Assembly (NCBI RefSeq): GCF_004564235.1
Contig: NZ_SOMN01000046.1
Span: 1 to 33,885 of the forward strand
Direction of reading: 5' to 3'
Source: Cohnella luojiensis
GTDB lineage: Bacteria > Bacillota > Bacilli > Paenibacillales > Paenibacillaceae
Length of the DNA: 33,885 bases
A model generated the notes under the pieces. That model searched no databases. It saw only the letters and a program-made list of their open reading frames with translations, and was not told where the DNA came from. This document shows positions 14,521-23,536 of the stretch, piece after piece. The position numbers were made by a program, and so were the translations under genes. How positions within the stretch are numbered: the stretch's first letter is position 1; every line of letters begins with the position of its first letter.

Positions 14521-16251
14521 TCATAGAAACATCGTCGTCCTGGGGATGCGGATTTGTACCGACGTTCCGATCCCGAGCCTGCTGTAAACCTGCACGCCGT
14601 ACCGCTCTCCGTAAGCCAGTTTAATCCGCTTGTCCACGTTGTAAATCCCGTACCCTTCCGGCTGTTCGATTCTATTCCGCATCTTCTCGAATACGTCCCG
14701 GGGCATGCCCATTCCGTCGTCAATAACGGAAAACAGTGCGTCATCCCCGTCGGCGGCCAGCTTGATGACGATGTTGATTCCGCATTCGTCGTCCCATATC
14801 GCGTGGTTGATGCAGTTCTCGATGAACGGCTGTACGATCAGCTTTAAAGTCGTGTTCTGATAAAGCTCTTCATCCAGCACGTAATGCACGTTGAACAGGC
14901 CCTCGAATCTGGTTTTCTGAATCGAAATGTAATGCTCGGTCAGCTTGATTTCCTTCTCGATCGTGATGCATTTCTTGCCTTTGTTTAGCGAAATGCGGTA
15001 AAACCTCGCCAAGTCGTCGGCCATCCGGTGGACCTGGGGATTGTTGTTTTTGATGGCGAGAGCCGAAATGGAAGCCAGCGTGTTGTAGAGGAAATGGGGA
15101 GTGATCTGCGCTTGGAGGCTCGTCATCTCGGCTTCGTTCTTGGACAGTTCCGTCTTGTATACGTCGTGGATCAGATCCTGTATGGTGACCGACATCTTGT
15201 TCAAGGCAAAGGACAGCTGGCCGATTTCATCGTCTCCCATCGGCTTGAAGGACAGAGCGAAGGATCCGCGTTCTACCTTGCGGATTTGCTGGAGCAGGAA
15301 CTCGATCCGTTTGGTCATGAACTTGCTGGTGCCGTAAATCATGACGATGGCCGCAAGAATGCACGCGATCGAAATGAACAGCATTTTCGTCGTGGCTTTC
15401 TGGGCTTGTCCCAGCAGTTCCTCGTACGGAAGCAGGACCAGCGTTTCCCAGCCGTTTTTCAACGTCTTTTGCATGACCATCGTCTTTTTGCCGCCGATAT
15501 CGGAGATTTCGGAGATGTTGCCGATGTTCCTGTCTTTGATGCCGGACGTGATGATATTGCCGTTCTCGTCGGCGACGACAATCGTTTTGTTGTTGTTTTC
15601 CTTCTCGATCAGGGAGAAGAGCTCCCTTTCCGAGATTTCCATGGTCAGTATGCCGTAGGGGTAATTCAGGCTCAAATAATTCAAGGAACGGGCAAGCGTG
15701 ACGGTCTTCTCCGCGGGGGATTGGTTGTTTGGGAAAAATTGCGTGATATTGCCTCCTGCCTGAAGGGACTGCTCTCTTAAGGCGTCCGGCAATGCTTCCA
15801 TATGTTTAATGAATAATCCGTCCGAAAACAGGGACTTGTTTTCCGTGTAGATCGTGATCGATTTCAGGTTGGGATTCATGGCGAGCATCTTGTATAACGT
15901 CTTGTTGATATAGTCGTACGCGTCAAGATAGGATAAATCCTTAGCCTCGTAGGTGTTGATTAGATAGTTGCGCAATTGCGTATCCAGATAGAGCAGGGTC
16001 GCGACTTGGGCGTACATTTCGAGCTTGTTCTCGATATTTTTGTTTACCTGGTCGATCGTGCTTCCGATGTTCTCGACCGCCTGGCGGATCAACTGGTCCT
16101 TGACCGTCTGGTAGGAATAGAGCACAAGGAAGGAGATAGGCAGAATCGAGACGAGCAGGTAGACGAGAAACAGCTTGCTTCTCAGGCGCTGATTCTTGAT
16201 TTTCCGATAGAGTCGAGAGAAGATGCTATAGAAACTTTTTGCGATATTCAT
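14521..16251 (-). CDS. YesM-type sensor histidine kinase (locus A)
   Basis: A 576-residue membrane kinase. TM1 is at about 27-47 (LFLVYLLVSILPISFLVLYS), then an extracytoplasmic sensor of about 240 residues, TM2 at about 290-307, a HAMP domain, the His_kinase core with phosphorylated H386 in ITPHFLYNTLASISALA, and a HATPase_c domain with FIENCINHAI and DDGMGMP. Such kinases usually sense extracellular sugars or cell-envelope cues and phosphorylate a YesN-type partner. The ATG at 16251 has AAGGGG nine bases upstream and lies inside the end of the response-regulator gene (26-base overlap), so translation is coupled. An upstream in-frame extension of 26 codons is rejected because it lies within that gene and adds nothing family-like. 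Confidence 0.94.
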   Translation of the reverse strand: MNIAKSFYSIFSRLYRKIKNQRLRSKLFLVYLLVSILPISFLVLYSYQTVKDQLIRQAVENIGSTIDQVNKNIENKLEMYAQVATLLYLDTQLRNYLINTYEAKDLSYLDAYDYINKTLYKMLAMNPNLKSITIYTENKSLFSDGLFIKHMEALPDALREQSLQAGGNITQFFPNNQSPAEKTVTLARSLNYLSLNYPYGILTMEISERELFSLIEKENNNKTIVVADENGNIITSGIKDRNIGNISEISDIGGKKTMVMQKTLKNGWETLVLLPYEELLGQAQKATTKMLFISIACILAAIVMIYGTSKFMTKRIEFLLQQIRKVERGSFALSFKPMGDDEIGQLSFALNKMSVTIQDLIHDVYKTELSKNEAEMTSLQAQITPHFLYNTLASISALAIKNNNPQVHRMADDLARFYRISLNKGKKCITIEKEIKLTEHYISIQKTRFEGLFNVHYVLDEELYQNTTLKLIVQPFIENCINHAIWDDECGINIVIKLAADGDDALFSVIDDGMGMPRDVFEKMRNRIEQPEGYGIYNVDKRIKLAYGERYGVQVYSRLGIGTSVQIRIPRTTMFL

Positions 16252-17782
16252 TCGGAGTGACCCCTTGGTTTTTATAGAAAAAAGAACAGAAATACGAGGT
16301 ATTGTCGAATCCGACATTCCTAGCGACATCGTGAATCTTCAGCTTTCTGTCCCGGAGCAATTCGAGCGCCTTCTGCAGACGGACCTTGGTCAGATACTCA
16401 TGAACCGTGCATCCCTTCTTCTCTTTGAACAAAACCCTCAAATAGTTGGGGGACAGGTATACCCTTCCCGCCAAATATTCGATCGTCAGGGCATCCGGAT
16501 ACTCTTTGTCTATGATATCGGCCACTTGCTGTACCAGCACGGCGTGCCGATCCTGATGCTTCTCCTCTAAGTATTCGCCGGCCCGGTACAGCAAGTCCTG
16601 AACGAACGATTTGATCCCGGCGACCGATTCTATTCTTGCGAGGGCTTTGCTCCATTCGTTCGAGCCTCCGAATCCCTTGTCCGCCCAATCCTCGTATTTG
16701 GATAATTCCGAGAATATTCCCTGGATCAAATTCGATGTTACCCCGTAAACCGTCTTTCTCGGAACCCGCAACCGAACCATTCCGTCGTAGATGCGGCCGA
16801 CTTCCTCCTTGGAATCCGGCAGGCTGGACCATTGCAATTTTTCCGAAAGAGCCTGAACCGCGAGGTGATCGTGCTCTTTGCTCTCTTCTTGCACCTCTCC
16901 GGAATAAATAACATTGCCTGATCCTCTGTAAAACCGTTCATCCACCGCTTTTTCAGCTTCCATTAGCATGTTCCGAGCCTGGCTTAACAAGCCCGCTGTT
17001 TCGCAGACGCCGATCGTGGCCGTCCAATCCCACGTTGTACGGATCGATTCCGAAAGAGTCTGCCAGAAAGATTGGATATCCGCGCCTTCAGCGCAAGGGA
17101 CGGCGAGAAACCACCGGTCTGCACTAAGCCGGATGAACGTTCCCGTTAGCGAGAATGCTTCCATCAGAGAATAAAACACTTGAAGGGGATCGTCTTGTTC
17201 CTTCAGAAACTTTGCCGTCGCATCCGGAAGAGCGTACGGGTCATCCACTTGCACTAGAGCGCATATATAAACTTGGCTTAGATAATTCGGGTCCAATCTC
17301 GTCAGATCGAGCCAGGATTCCTCGGCGCTTTCGCTGCCGGCTTCGCTTAGAAGATCCCCGATATTTTTGTCCACCAGCATTTGCTTGGAGCGGCGGAGCA
17401 GTTTGCCCTTCTCCACCTCCTCCTTCACCTTGGACATGACGTCCGACAATTCGACCGGATCGACCGGCTTGAGAAGATAACCCACCGCACCCGCGGTGAG
17501 CGCGGATTTCACGTAGGCAAACTCGTCATGCCCGCTCAAGAAAACGATTTTCATCCATTCGTACCGTTCCTGAATCAGCGACGCCAATTGAAGTCCATCC
17601 ATGATGGGCATTCTTACGTCCGATAAAACGATATCCGGCAGCAGAGATTGGATTTCATTCCATGCCTTTCTGCCGTTCTTGGCGGAGCCCACGACACGAA
17701 TTCCCATACCCGCCCAATCGATATAGTCTTTGAGCAGGTCAAGTTCTATGGATTCGTCCTCGACTAAAAATATGGAAAACAT
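16226..17782 (-). CDS. YesN-type response regulator, REC plus AraC-type DNA-binding domain (locus A)
   Basis: A 518-residue response regulator. The receiver domain (about 1-120) has the acidic pair in FLVEDES, phosphoacceptor D55 in VLSDVRMPIMDG and the conserved Lys in YLLKPVDP. A linker of about 280 residues follows, then two AraC helix-turn-helix units (about 420-518: IEYLAGRVYLSPNYLRVLF and IHDVARNVGFDNTSYFCSFF) ending GVTPNEYRKKF. The start at 17782 has AGAGGGG seven bases upstream. It is transcribed with the kinase and divergently from the permease genes, so those are likely targets. A TATAAT box at 17815-17820 (minus strand) lies upstream. Confidence 0.94.
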   Translation of the reverse strand: MFSIFLVEDESIELDLLKDYIDWAGMGIRVVGSAKNGRKAWNEIQSLLPDIVLSDVRMPIMDGLQLASLIQERYEWMKIVFLSGHDEFAYVKSALTAGAVGYLLKPVDPVELSDVMSKVKEEVEKGKLLRRSKQMLVDKNIGDLLSEAGSESAEESWLDLTRLDPNYLSQVYICALVQVDDPYALPDATAKFLKEQDDPLQVFYSLMEAFSLTGTFIRLSADRWFLAVPCAEGADIQSFWQTLSESIRTTWDWTATIGVCETAGLLSQARNMLMEAEKAVDERFYRGSGNVIYSGEVQEESKEHDHLAVQALSEKLQWSSLPDSKEEVGRIYDGMVRLRVPRKTVYGVTSNLIQGIFSELSKYEDWADKGFGGSNEWSKALARIESVAGIKSFVQDLLYRAGEYLEEKHQDRHAVLVQQVADIIDKEYPDALTIEYLAGRVYLSPNYLRVLFKEKKGCTVHEYLTKVRLQKALELLRDRKLKIHDVARNVGFDNTSYFCSFFYKNQGVTPNEYRKKFL

Positions 17783-17841
17783 GCCGCATCCCCTCTGCCC
17801 CTTGATTAACACCCATTATACTACGGAGCGGGGCTCTACGA

Positions 17842-17855
17842 AGATAGCGTTTTCA
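17842..17855 (-). promoter_or_regulatory. cre-like site in the divergent control region of locus A
   Basis: On the minus strand TGAAAACGCTATCT matches the cre consensus TGWAANCGNTNWCA at 13 of 14 positions. It lies between the response-regulator start (17782) and the permease promoter, overlapping where the -35 of the regulator gene would be. The same TGAAANCGCTATC core occurs before the SBP gene. Confidence 0.5.
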
Positions 17856-17895
17856 ATGAAAGACGTTTTCCCGTATGTTTCTGCACATTGTATTA

Positions 17896-17925
17896 TTGAT
17901 GACCGCGCCCGGCGGGCCCTATAAT
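17896..17925 (+). promoter_or_regulatory. Sigma-A promoter of the permease operon (locus A)
   Basis: TTGATG (17896-17901) and a perfect TATAAT (17920-17925) are separated by 18 bases, ending 22 bases before the first permease start codon. Confidence 0.65.
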
Positions 17926-17947
17926 TTCTACATTACATCGAAACGGG

Positions 17948-18931
17948 GTGCATCAATTGGAAACGGCCGTAACCGCACCGCTCAATAAAGCCGCTCCGGG
18001 CAAAGCCAAGAAGAAGTTGGTCCGCAGGCTGAGCGAGCAAAAATATCTCCTGATGATGCTTGCGCCGGCAATTATTTGGGCTGTCCTGTTCGCTTATTTA
18101 CCGATAGCCGGCGTTTATATGGCATTTGTCGATTATCAACCTTCGCTAGACGACTTCTGGAAAAGTCTTTACCATGCCGATTATGTCGGGATGCACTGGT
18201 TCAATTACTTTTTCCGAAACGGCGATTTCTACATCATCATGAGAAACACGATCGCATCCACGATGCTGACCTTGCTTTTCTCCTTTCCTGCGCCGATCAT
18301 TATCGCCATTGCGATTAACGAAGTCAAAAACTCCATGTTCAAAAAAACCGTGCAGACTGTCTCTTACCTCCCGCATTTTATCTCATGGGTTATCGCGGCC
18401 AACATTATCGTAACGGTCCTGTCGTCGGACGGTATCGTCAACAGCATACTTAAATGGCTTCATTTGACCGACGAAAGCACTTTATTCCTTCAGAAGGGCC
18501 AATATTTCTGGTGGATCGTGGCCATCGGAAATACGTGGAAAGAGATGGGCTACAGTTCCATCATCTATCTCGCTGCCATTTCCTCAGTCAATATGGAATT
18601 GTACGAGGCCGCCAAAGTAGATGGGGCCGGACGTCTCAAGCAAATCCTGTACATCACGCTGCCGCACTTGAAGCCTACGATCGTTGTTCTACTTATTCTG
18701 TCCCTCGGAGGCGTCCTGAACGCCGGGTTCGACCAGCATTATTTGCTCGGAAACGGACTGAACCGGGAATATTCCGATGTCCTATCTACCTATTCCTTCC
18801 GGTACGGCTTGCAAAATTCGCTATTCTCGTATGCTTCGGCAGTCGGGCTGTTCAATTCCGTCGTAGCTTTCATCCTGGTCGTTTTCGTCAATTTCGCTTC
18901 CAAGAAGCTGAACAACCAATCGCTGTTCTAA
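17948..18931 (+). CDS. Carbohydrate ABC transporter permease, LplB type (locus A)
   Basis: A 327-residue inner-membrane permease with six predicted helices, beginning with a cytosolic basic segment (KAKKKLVRR) and TM1 at about 38-58. The EAA loop YEAAKVDGAGRLKQILYITLP, which docks the ATPase, is intact. It pairs with the second permease 15 bases downstream. No ATPase gene is present; this transporter class commonly shares an MsmX-type ATPase. Two starts are possible: GTG 17948, and TTG 17957, which has GGGGTG six bases upstream and may be the true one. It is divergent from the response-regulator gene. Confidence 0.93.
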   Translation: MHQLETAVTAPLNKAAPGKAKKKLVRRLSEQKYLLMMLAPAIIWAVLFAYLPIAGVYMAFVDYQPSLDDFWKSLYHADYVGMHWFNYFFRNGDFYIIMRNTIASTMLTLLFSFPAPIIIAIAINEVKNSMFKKTVQTVSYLPHFISWVIAANIIVTVLSSDGIVNSILKWLHLTDESTLFLQKGQYFWWIVAIGNTWKEMGYSSIIYLAAISSVNMELYEAAKVDGAGRLKQILYITLPHLKPTIVVLLILSLGGVLNAGFDQHYLLGNGLNREYSDVLSTYSFRYGLQNSLFSYASAVGLFNSVVAFILVVFVNFASKKLNNQSLF

Positions 18932-18946
18932 GGGAGGTAACGCCAA

Positions 18947-19840
18947 GTGGCGAAAAAGCTTTCGTTATCGGATATCGTGTTCGATGTATGCAATTACGCT
19001 TTTCTGGCCCTGATTTTCGTCATCACGTTCTATCCGTTCTGGAATATTCTCGTGGTGTCCTTGAACGATGCCACCGACTCCGTGCGCGGGGGATTGTATT
19101 TGTGGCCCCGGATTTTCACCTTGGACAGCTACGCCACGATTTTTCGCAATACCGAGCTGCTCGTTTCCGTGAAAGTCACCGTTCTGCGGACCCTGATCGG
19201 AACCCCTATCTCCGTGCTGGCGATCTGCATGATGGCGTATTCGCTCAGCAAACGCGAACTGATCGCATGGAGATTCCTTACGCTGTTTTTCATCTTTACT
19301 ATGTATTTCGGCGGCGGGTTGATCCCGACTTATATGATCATCAAATCGCTCGGTTTGATCGATTCCTTCTGGGTTTTCATATTCCCCGGCTTGATTGGCG
19401 TATTCTTAATGATCCTCGTACGTACCTATATTGAAGGACTACCCGCGGAGCTTGAAGAGTCCGCCAAAATCGACGGAGCGAACGATCTGGAGATCTTCGC
19501 CAAGATTATCCTCCCGCTCTGCATCCCGGTCTTGGCCACCATTGCTTTGTTTATCGGAATCGGCCACTGGAACTCGTGGTACGACTCGTATATTTATACG
19601 TATAAGCCGGAGCTCAAAACCCTTCAAGCCGTCCTTGTCAAAATCCTCAACCAATTTCAGACGGGAACCATGGTATCGGAGGCGCAAGCGCTCGCCAACA
19701 GCTCCAAACGGATTCCGGTATCCGGCGAAAGCATCCGGATGGCCGTGACCATGGTGGCGACGATCCCGATCGTGATGGTGTATCCGTTCGTACAGAGGTA
19801 TTTCGTCAAAGGAATCATGATGGGCGCCATTAAGAGCTAA
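18947..19840 (+). CDS. Carbohydrate ABC transporter permease, LplC/YtcP type (locus A)
   Basis: A 297-residue permease with TM1 at about 15-40 (ALIFVITFYPFWNILVVSL) and the EAA loop LEESAKIDGANDLEIFAKI followed by LPLCIPVLATI. The C terminus FVQRYFVKGIMMGAIKS is the hallmark ending of this family. The GTG start has GGGAGG upstream. It is the second gene of the permease operon and forms the heterodimeric pore with the preceding gene product. Confidence 0.94.
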   Translation: MAKKLSLSDIVFDVCNYAFLALIFVITFYPFWNILVVSLNDATDSVRGGLYLWPRIFTLDSYATIFRNTELLVSVKVTVLRTLIGTPISVLAICMMAYSLSKRELIAWRFLTLFFIFTMYFGGGLIPTYMIIKSLGLIDSFWVFIFPGLIGVFLMILVRTYIEGLPAELEESAKIDGANDLEIFAKIILPLCIPVLATIALFIGIGHWNSWYDSYIYTYKPELKTLQAVLVKILNQFQTGTMVSEAQALANSSKRIPVSGESIRMAVTMVATIPIVMVYPFVQRYFVKGIMMGAIKS

Positions 19841-19877
19841 GGCTGATTTCATATGTTTGAAGCTGCATGTGATTGGG

Positions 19878-19904
19878 TATAGAGTCCTTAGGAATGATTC
19901 TATA
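19878..19904. promoter_or_regulatory. Inverted repeat upstream of the protease gene
   Basis: TATAGAGTC (19878-19886) and GATTCTATA (19896-19904) are inverted copies with one mismatch, nine bases apart, just before the ribosome binding site. The right arm overlaps a possible -10 (TATAAA). It may be an operator; no regulator is identified. Confidence 0.45.
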
Positions 19905-19921
19905 AAACAGGAGGAATGTGA

Positions 19922-22402
19922 ATGAAATTGAAATCATTAGCGCTCATTGCCGTTCTCGTCATCTCTACATTGTCCGCTGCCCTGTCCCCAGTCGTCGCTT
20001 CCACGCAGAACGCCCCGGCCAAACTCGATACCCTGTTAGCCGATGCGCTTGCCACAAGCTCGTCACCCGTCGAAGCGATTGTCACCTTCCGGGGGAATAA
20101 CGCTCCGAGCACGCAGCAAGTTGATTTGCTTAAACAGGTCGGGATCACATCCGGCGTTACTTTAAAATCCTTGCCGATGGCCGGCGTGCTGGTTACATCT
20201 GACCAGGTGCAGGCACTGTCGAAGCTTCCCGAAGTACGTTCTATCTATCTGAATAAAAAACTAGAGTATTATAACTATGACGCCACAGCTTTGACCGGTG
20301 TTGATCGCGTTCGTACGGACGCATCGATGACTTCAGCAAATAAGGGTTTGCCTGTCTCCGGCAAGGGCGTGACCGTTGTGGTGAATGACAGCGGTGTAGA
20401 TGGAACGCATAAAGATATCCAGTACGGCACGCATTTGATCGAAAATGCAACAGGTACGACGAATCTACATGCTTTGAGCGACCTGTTACCCATTACATAT
20501 CTTGAAGGTGTTCCGAATACCGACACCAACTCCGGCCACGGAACGCACGTATCGGGAACGGTAGGCGGGACTGGAGCCATGTCGGCGGTTAAATATGAAG
20601 GCGTCGCCCCGCGGGCCGATTTAGTCGGATATGGCTCGGGCGCGGCGCTCCTCATATTGGATGCTGTTGGAGGCTTTGACTATGCCCTCGCCAATCAAAG
20701 CAGGTTCGGCGTCAGAGTCATAACGAATTCGTGGGGTTCTTCAGGGGGATTTGACCCGGAGGATCCGGTCAATGTCGCAAGTAAATTGGCTTATGATCGG
20801 GGTATAGTAACGACTTTTGCCGCGGGTAATTCTGGCCCAGGCGAGGATACGCACAATCCATATGCAAAAGCACCTTGGGTTATCTCGGTTGCGGCTGGGG
20901 ATAAACAAGGAAAACTGGCGGATTTCTCGTCCCGGGGAGTGAAGGGTGCTGGCGGCACCTTTACCTTGGACGGGGAAACCTGGACTTGGGAGGATCGCCC
21001 GACAATTACAGCACCGGGAGTAGATATCATCTCTACCCGCGTATTGGCGCCGGTTTCTTCTCTTGCCATTACGGATGACGCTAATCAAATTGAGCCTGCT
21101 TATCTGCCTTTCTATACCTTAATGAGCGGCACATCCATGGCTACTCCTCATGTAGCCGGTATTGTTGCTTTGATGCTGGAAGCTAATCCATCATTATCTC
21201 CGGCACAGGTCAAGCAAATCCTTCAAGACACGGCTACCAATATGCCCGGAATGGAACCATGGGAAGTCGGCGCAGGTTATGTTAACGCCTATGCGGCTGT
21301 GGATCGAGCCTTCCAGGAACGAAACTATGGCACAACGGTTAATCTCAACCGAAGCTTCAATAGCTCTGTGCAAGTCTCCGTTAGCCGGACGCCGTTTGTT
21401 GCGGATTACAACCCAGTAACATTAGCCTCGAACAATAAATATCCGTTTACCGTTCCAGCCGGATTAACCGAATTGGCTGCACGAATCGATGCGGCAGGAG
21501 TACTTGACTCGGGAAATCCGGTTAACCTGGTCTTAATCGCTCCGGACGGTACGGAATATAGTTCGGGAGTCAATCTCCTTTTCGCTCTGTATTATGACCG
21601 AACGGTTTCGGTAACCTCCCCGACGCCTGGAAACTGGACGCTTGAAGTTCGGGGTTTAAGGGGTGCCGCAGAGAATCCAACCGGTGGAGCCGGTTTGCCG
21701 GAACAAATCCCTGGTACTTTAACCTTCAAAACAGCGGGTGGTTTCACCGGATTGAATGACATCACTGGACATCCGGCTGAATCGGCGATTAAGCTGGCGG
21801 TTAATGAACGTTTGGTTGATGGATATTCGGATAAAAGCTTTAAGCCGAATGAGTATATTCAACGTCGGGAGATGGCCAATTACTTGGTTACGGGCGCTGG
21901 GATCAGGCAATTCCTGCCGAGAGACGGATCCATTTCTTATCCGGATGTGGGCGCAGAGGATCGTGCATTCGTGGAGGCAGTTACCGCCAAAGGAGCGGCA
22001 ATCCGAGACGGTGTACAAATTCAGAAAGGCGTCATGACTCCAACGAATGCTGGCACTTTCTCGCCGAACGAATCGGTACGGCGGGTGGATCTGGCCTATT
22101 CATTCGTGCAAAGCCTCGGACTGGAGCAACAGGCATTAGACAAAAATGGGACCGCACTCACCGTACAGTACGGGATGGAGCGCGTTGCAATCGAAGATGC
22201 AGCTGAGATCCCGGCAGAATTAAGAGGTTACGTGCAAGTGGCTCTCGATATGAATATCTTGAACGCCTACTTTACGGTAACCCAAGGACCTTATGACCTT
22301 AAACCAACGGTCCACGCGACTTTTAACCCGAAACAAAAAGTAACAAGAGGCGATTACGCGGTTGCAGCAACTCGATTCTATTCATCCTTTTTGATGCCGT
22401 AA
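19922..22402 (+). CDS. Secreted S8 (subtilisin-like) serine protease with C-terminal SLH domains
   Basis: An 826-residue exported protease. A signal peptide (about 1-26) is followed by an inhibitor-I9-like propeptide (about 48-115). The catalytic domain (about 145-465) carries the triad D156 (VNDSGVDGTH), H206 (SGHGTHVSGT) and S405 (SGTSMATPHVAG), plus the oxyanion-hole Asn in AAGNSGPG. A beta-rich domain (about 470-605) follows. The last 210 residues hold about three S-layer-homology units (about 613-655, 673-735 and 758-820), with DGYSDKSFKPNEYIQRREMA the clearest and the other two diverged. It would be anchored non-covalently to cell-wall polymers and act on external proteins. A GGAGG site lies seven bases before the ATG. 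It sits after locus A but is not clearly part of it. Confidence 0.93.
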   Translation: MKLKSLALIAVLVISTLSAALSPVVASTQNAPAKLDTLLADALATSSSPVEAIVTFRGNNAPSTQQVDLLKQVGITSGVTLKSLPMAGVLVTSDQVQALSKLPEVRSIYLNKKLEYYNYDATALTGVDRVRTDASMTSANKGLPVSGKGVTVVVNDSGVDGTHKDIQYGTHLIENATGTTNLHALSDLLPITYLEGVPNTDTNSGHGTHVSGTVGGTGAMSAVKYEGVAPRADLVGYGSGAALLILDAVGGFDYALANQSRFGVRVITNSWGSSGGFDPEDPVNVASKLAYDRGIVTTFAAGNSGPGEDTHNPYAKAPWVISVAAGDKQGKLADFSSRGVKGAGGTFTLDGETWTWEDRPTITAPGVDIISTRVLAPVSSLAITDDANQIEPAYLPFYTLMSGTSMATPHVAGIVALMLEANPSLSPAQVKQILQDTATNMPGMEPWEVGAGYVNAYAAVDRAFQERNYGTTVNLNRSFNSSVQVSVSRTPFVADYNPVTLASNNKYPFTVPAGLTELAARIDAAGVLDSGNPVNLVLIAPDGTEYSSGVNLLFALYYDRTVSVTSPTPGNWTLEVRGLRGAAENPTGGAGLPEQIPGTLTFKTAGGFTGLNDITGHPAESAIKLAVNERLVDGYSDKSFKPNEYIQRREMANYLVTGAGIRQFLPRDGSISYPDVGAEDRAFVEAVTAKGAAIRDGVQIQKGVMTPTNAGTFSPNESVRRVDLAYSFVQSLGLEQQALDKNGTALTVQYGMERVAIEDAAEIPAELRGYVQVALDMNILNAYFTVTQGPYDLKPTVHATFNPKQKVTRGDYAVAATRFYSSFLMP

Positions 22403-22421
22403 CTCATCAGATATGAAAAAG

Positions 22422-22456
22422 AAAAAACGATTCAGGAGAACCTGGATCGTTTTTTC
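22422..22456 (+). terminator. Bidirectional terminator between the convergent protease and bshB2 genes
   Basis: CGATTCAGG / CCTGGATCG (one G-T pair) with an AGAA loop, flanked by A residues on the left and TTTTTTC on the right. It can terminate both the protease transcript and, on the minus strand, the yojF-bshB2 transcript. Confidence 0.85.
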
Positions 22457-22484
22457 GTGTATCTACCTGTAACTACTTGCGGCT

Positions 22485-23138
22485 TCAAAAAGGATATATC
22501 CAGAAACGTTCCGTTCCAAAACGCTCTTGGATTTCTTTATCTTTTAATTTTTTGCTGCCTAATAATTCAGCTGCTTGGAATTGAGACCGATGAGCTTGTA
22601 TGGATGCCATCTTTTGCTTCAAATAATCTTTGACATCATTTATCACATGAGGTTCCCCGATAGCTTGATGAAGATTTTTGGCAAAGGCCATGCAGTGGAC
22701 GGGAGGCCTATCTTCCTTGGGCAGCCTTCCAACCGTTCGGATAACGGCAGCTCCGCATGCATCATGATCGGGATGAACGCTGTAGCCTGGATAGAAAGTA
22801 AAGATCAGCGAGGGGTTAAGCTCTTTCAGGAGAGCGTCAATCCGTTCATCCAACAGCTCTTGTTCCTCGAACTCGATCGTTTTATCGTGAAAACCAAGCA
22901 ATCTTAAATCCTGTATTCCAATGGAACGACAGGACGCTTCGAGCTCCTTCCTGCGTATCTCTGGAAGTGTTACCCGATTAGCAAATGGCGGGATGCCCAT
23001 ATTCCGTCCCATTTCTCCTAATGTCAGACAGGCATAGGTGACTTGGGCTCCATTCCGTATATGCATAGCTAGCGTTCCCGATATCCCGAAGGCTTCGTCA
23101 TCCGGATGCGGCAGAACAACAAGAATATGTCTTTCCAT
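22485..23138 (-). CDS. bshB2: Bacillithiol biosynthesis deacetylase, BshB2 type (PIG-L/LmbE family)
   Basis: A 217-residue zinc-dependent de-N-acetylase. BshB enzymes remove the acetyl group from GlcNAc-malate to give GlcN-malate, the second step of bacillithiol synthesis in the cytosol. The HPDDEAFGISG motif (zinc ligands and catalytic Asp at 11-15) and the second motif VHPDHDACG are intact, and the segments CLTLGEMGRNMGIPPFANR and FGTERFWIYPF follow B. subtilis YojG closely. The ATG at 23138 is used because it follows the yojF stop by one base; a TTG at 23150 would directly abut the ribosome binding site. Pairing with yojF is the conserved Bacillus arrangement. Confidence 0.92.
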   Translation of the reverse strand: MERHILVVLPHPDDEAFGISGTLAMHIRNGAQVTYACLTLGEMGRNMGIPPFANRVTLPEIRRKELEASCRSIGIQDLRLLGFHDKTIEFEEQELLDERIDALLKELNPSLIFTFYPGYSVHPDHDACGAAVIRTVGRLPKEDRPPVHCMAFAKNLHQAIGEPHVINDVKDYLKQKMASIQAHRSQFQAAELLGSKKLKDKEIQERFGTERFWIYPF

Positions 23139-23139
23139 T

Positions 23140-23502
23140 CTACTCTTCAACTCCTCTACCGAAGGGCTTCCGGCTTAATTGCAAGGATACGATCAGCTTG
23201 CCCTGGCTGTCATGCCCTGCCAAGATCAATCTGCTCGTCTCGCTCTCTTCATAGTGAGTCAGCCCTTCCGAGTAAACCCATCCCTGCATCATTTTTAAGC
23301 CGACCCGATAAGGTCCGCTTCCGGAAATCGACCCATGGGAATACCGAATGATAGCATTAGTAATGAAAGTAGCGGCCGGATGCTTAGAACTATCTAAATG
23401 GGCAGCGTATGCTCCCGTTGTCATCTCTAGATGGATATAAAGATCCTCATCTTTAAGTGCATCTATCCTACGTTGTACTTCCGATTGATTGATAAGCTGC
23501 AA
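23140..23502 (-). CDS. yojF: YojF family protein (DUF1806), bshB2 partner
   Basis: A 120-residue cytosolic protein matching YojF: IHLEMTTGAYAAHL, SGPYRVGLKM, GWVYSEGLTHYE and LIVSLQLSRKPFGRG are family segments. The frame stays open far upstream into the preceding gene, but the start is TTG at 23502: GTGGAGG lies seven bases before it and the resulting N terminus (QLINQSEVQRRIDAL) fits the family length. Its stop is one base from the bshB2 start. The molecular function of YojF is not established; its constant pairing with bshB2 suggests a role linked to bacillithiol or to the deacetylase. Confidence 0.9.
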   Translation of the reverse strand: MQLINQSEVQRRIDALKDEDLYIHLEMTTGAYAAHLDSSKHPAATFITNAIIRYSHGSISGSGPYRVGLKMMQGWVYSEGLTHYEESETSRLILAGHDSQGKLIVSLQLSRKPFGRGVEE

Positions 23503-23536
23503 GTTCGTGCCTCCACTTCGTGAGTATTTCTCACAA

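Noticed and set aside
15028..15780. 250-aa plus-strand frame opposite the histidine kinase
   Set aside because: It is antisense to conserved kinase domains and has no recognisable protein features.
17855..17872. Second cre-like sequence TGAAAGACGTTTTC near the permease promoter
   Set aside because: The central CG is shifted by one base relative to the cre consensus, so it fits worse than the neighbouring site.
18454..19434. 326-aa plus-strand frame across both locus A permease genes
   Set aside because: It is a shifted frame over two genes with intact EAA loops, and its composition (Arg/His-rich) is typical of out-of-frame translation.
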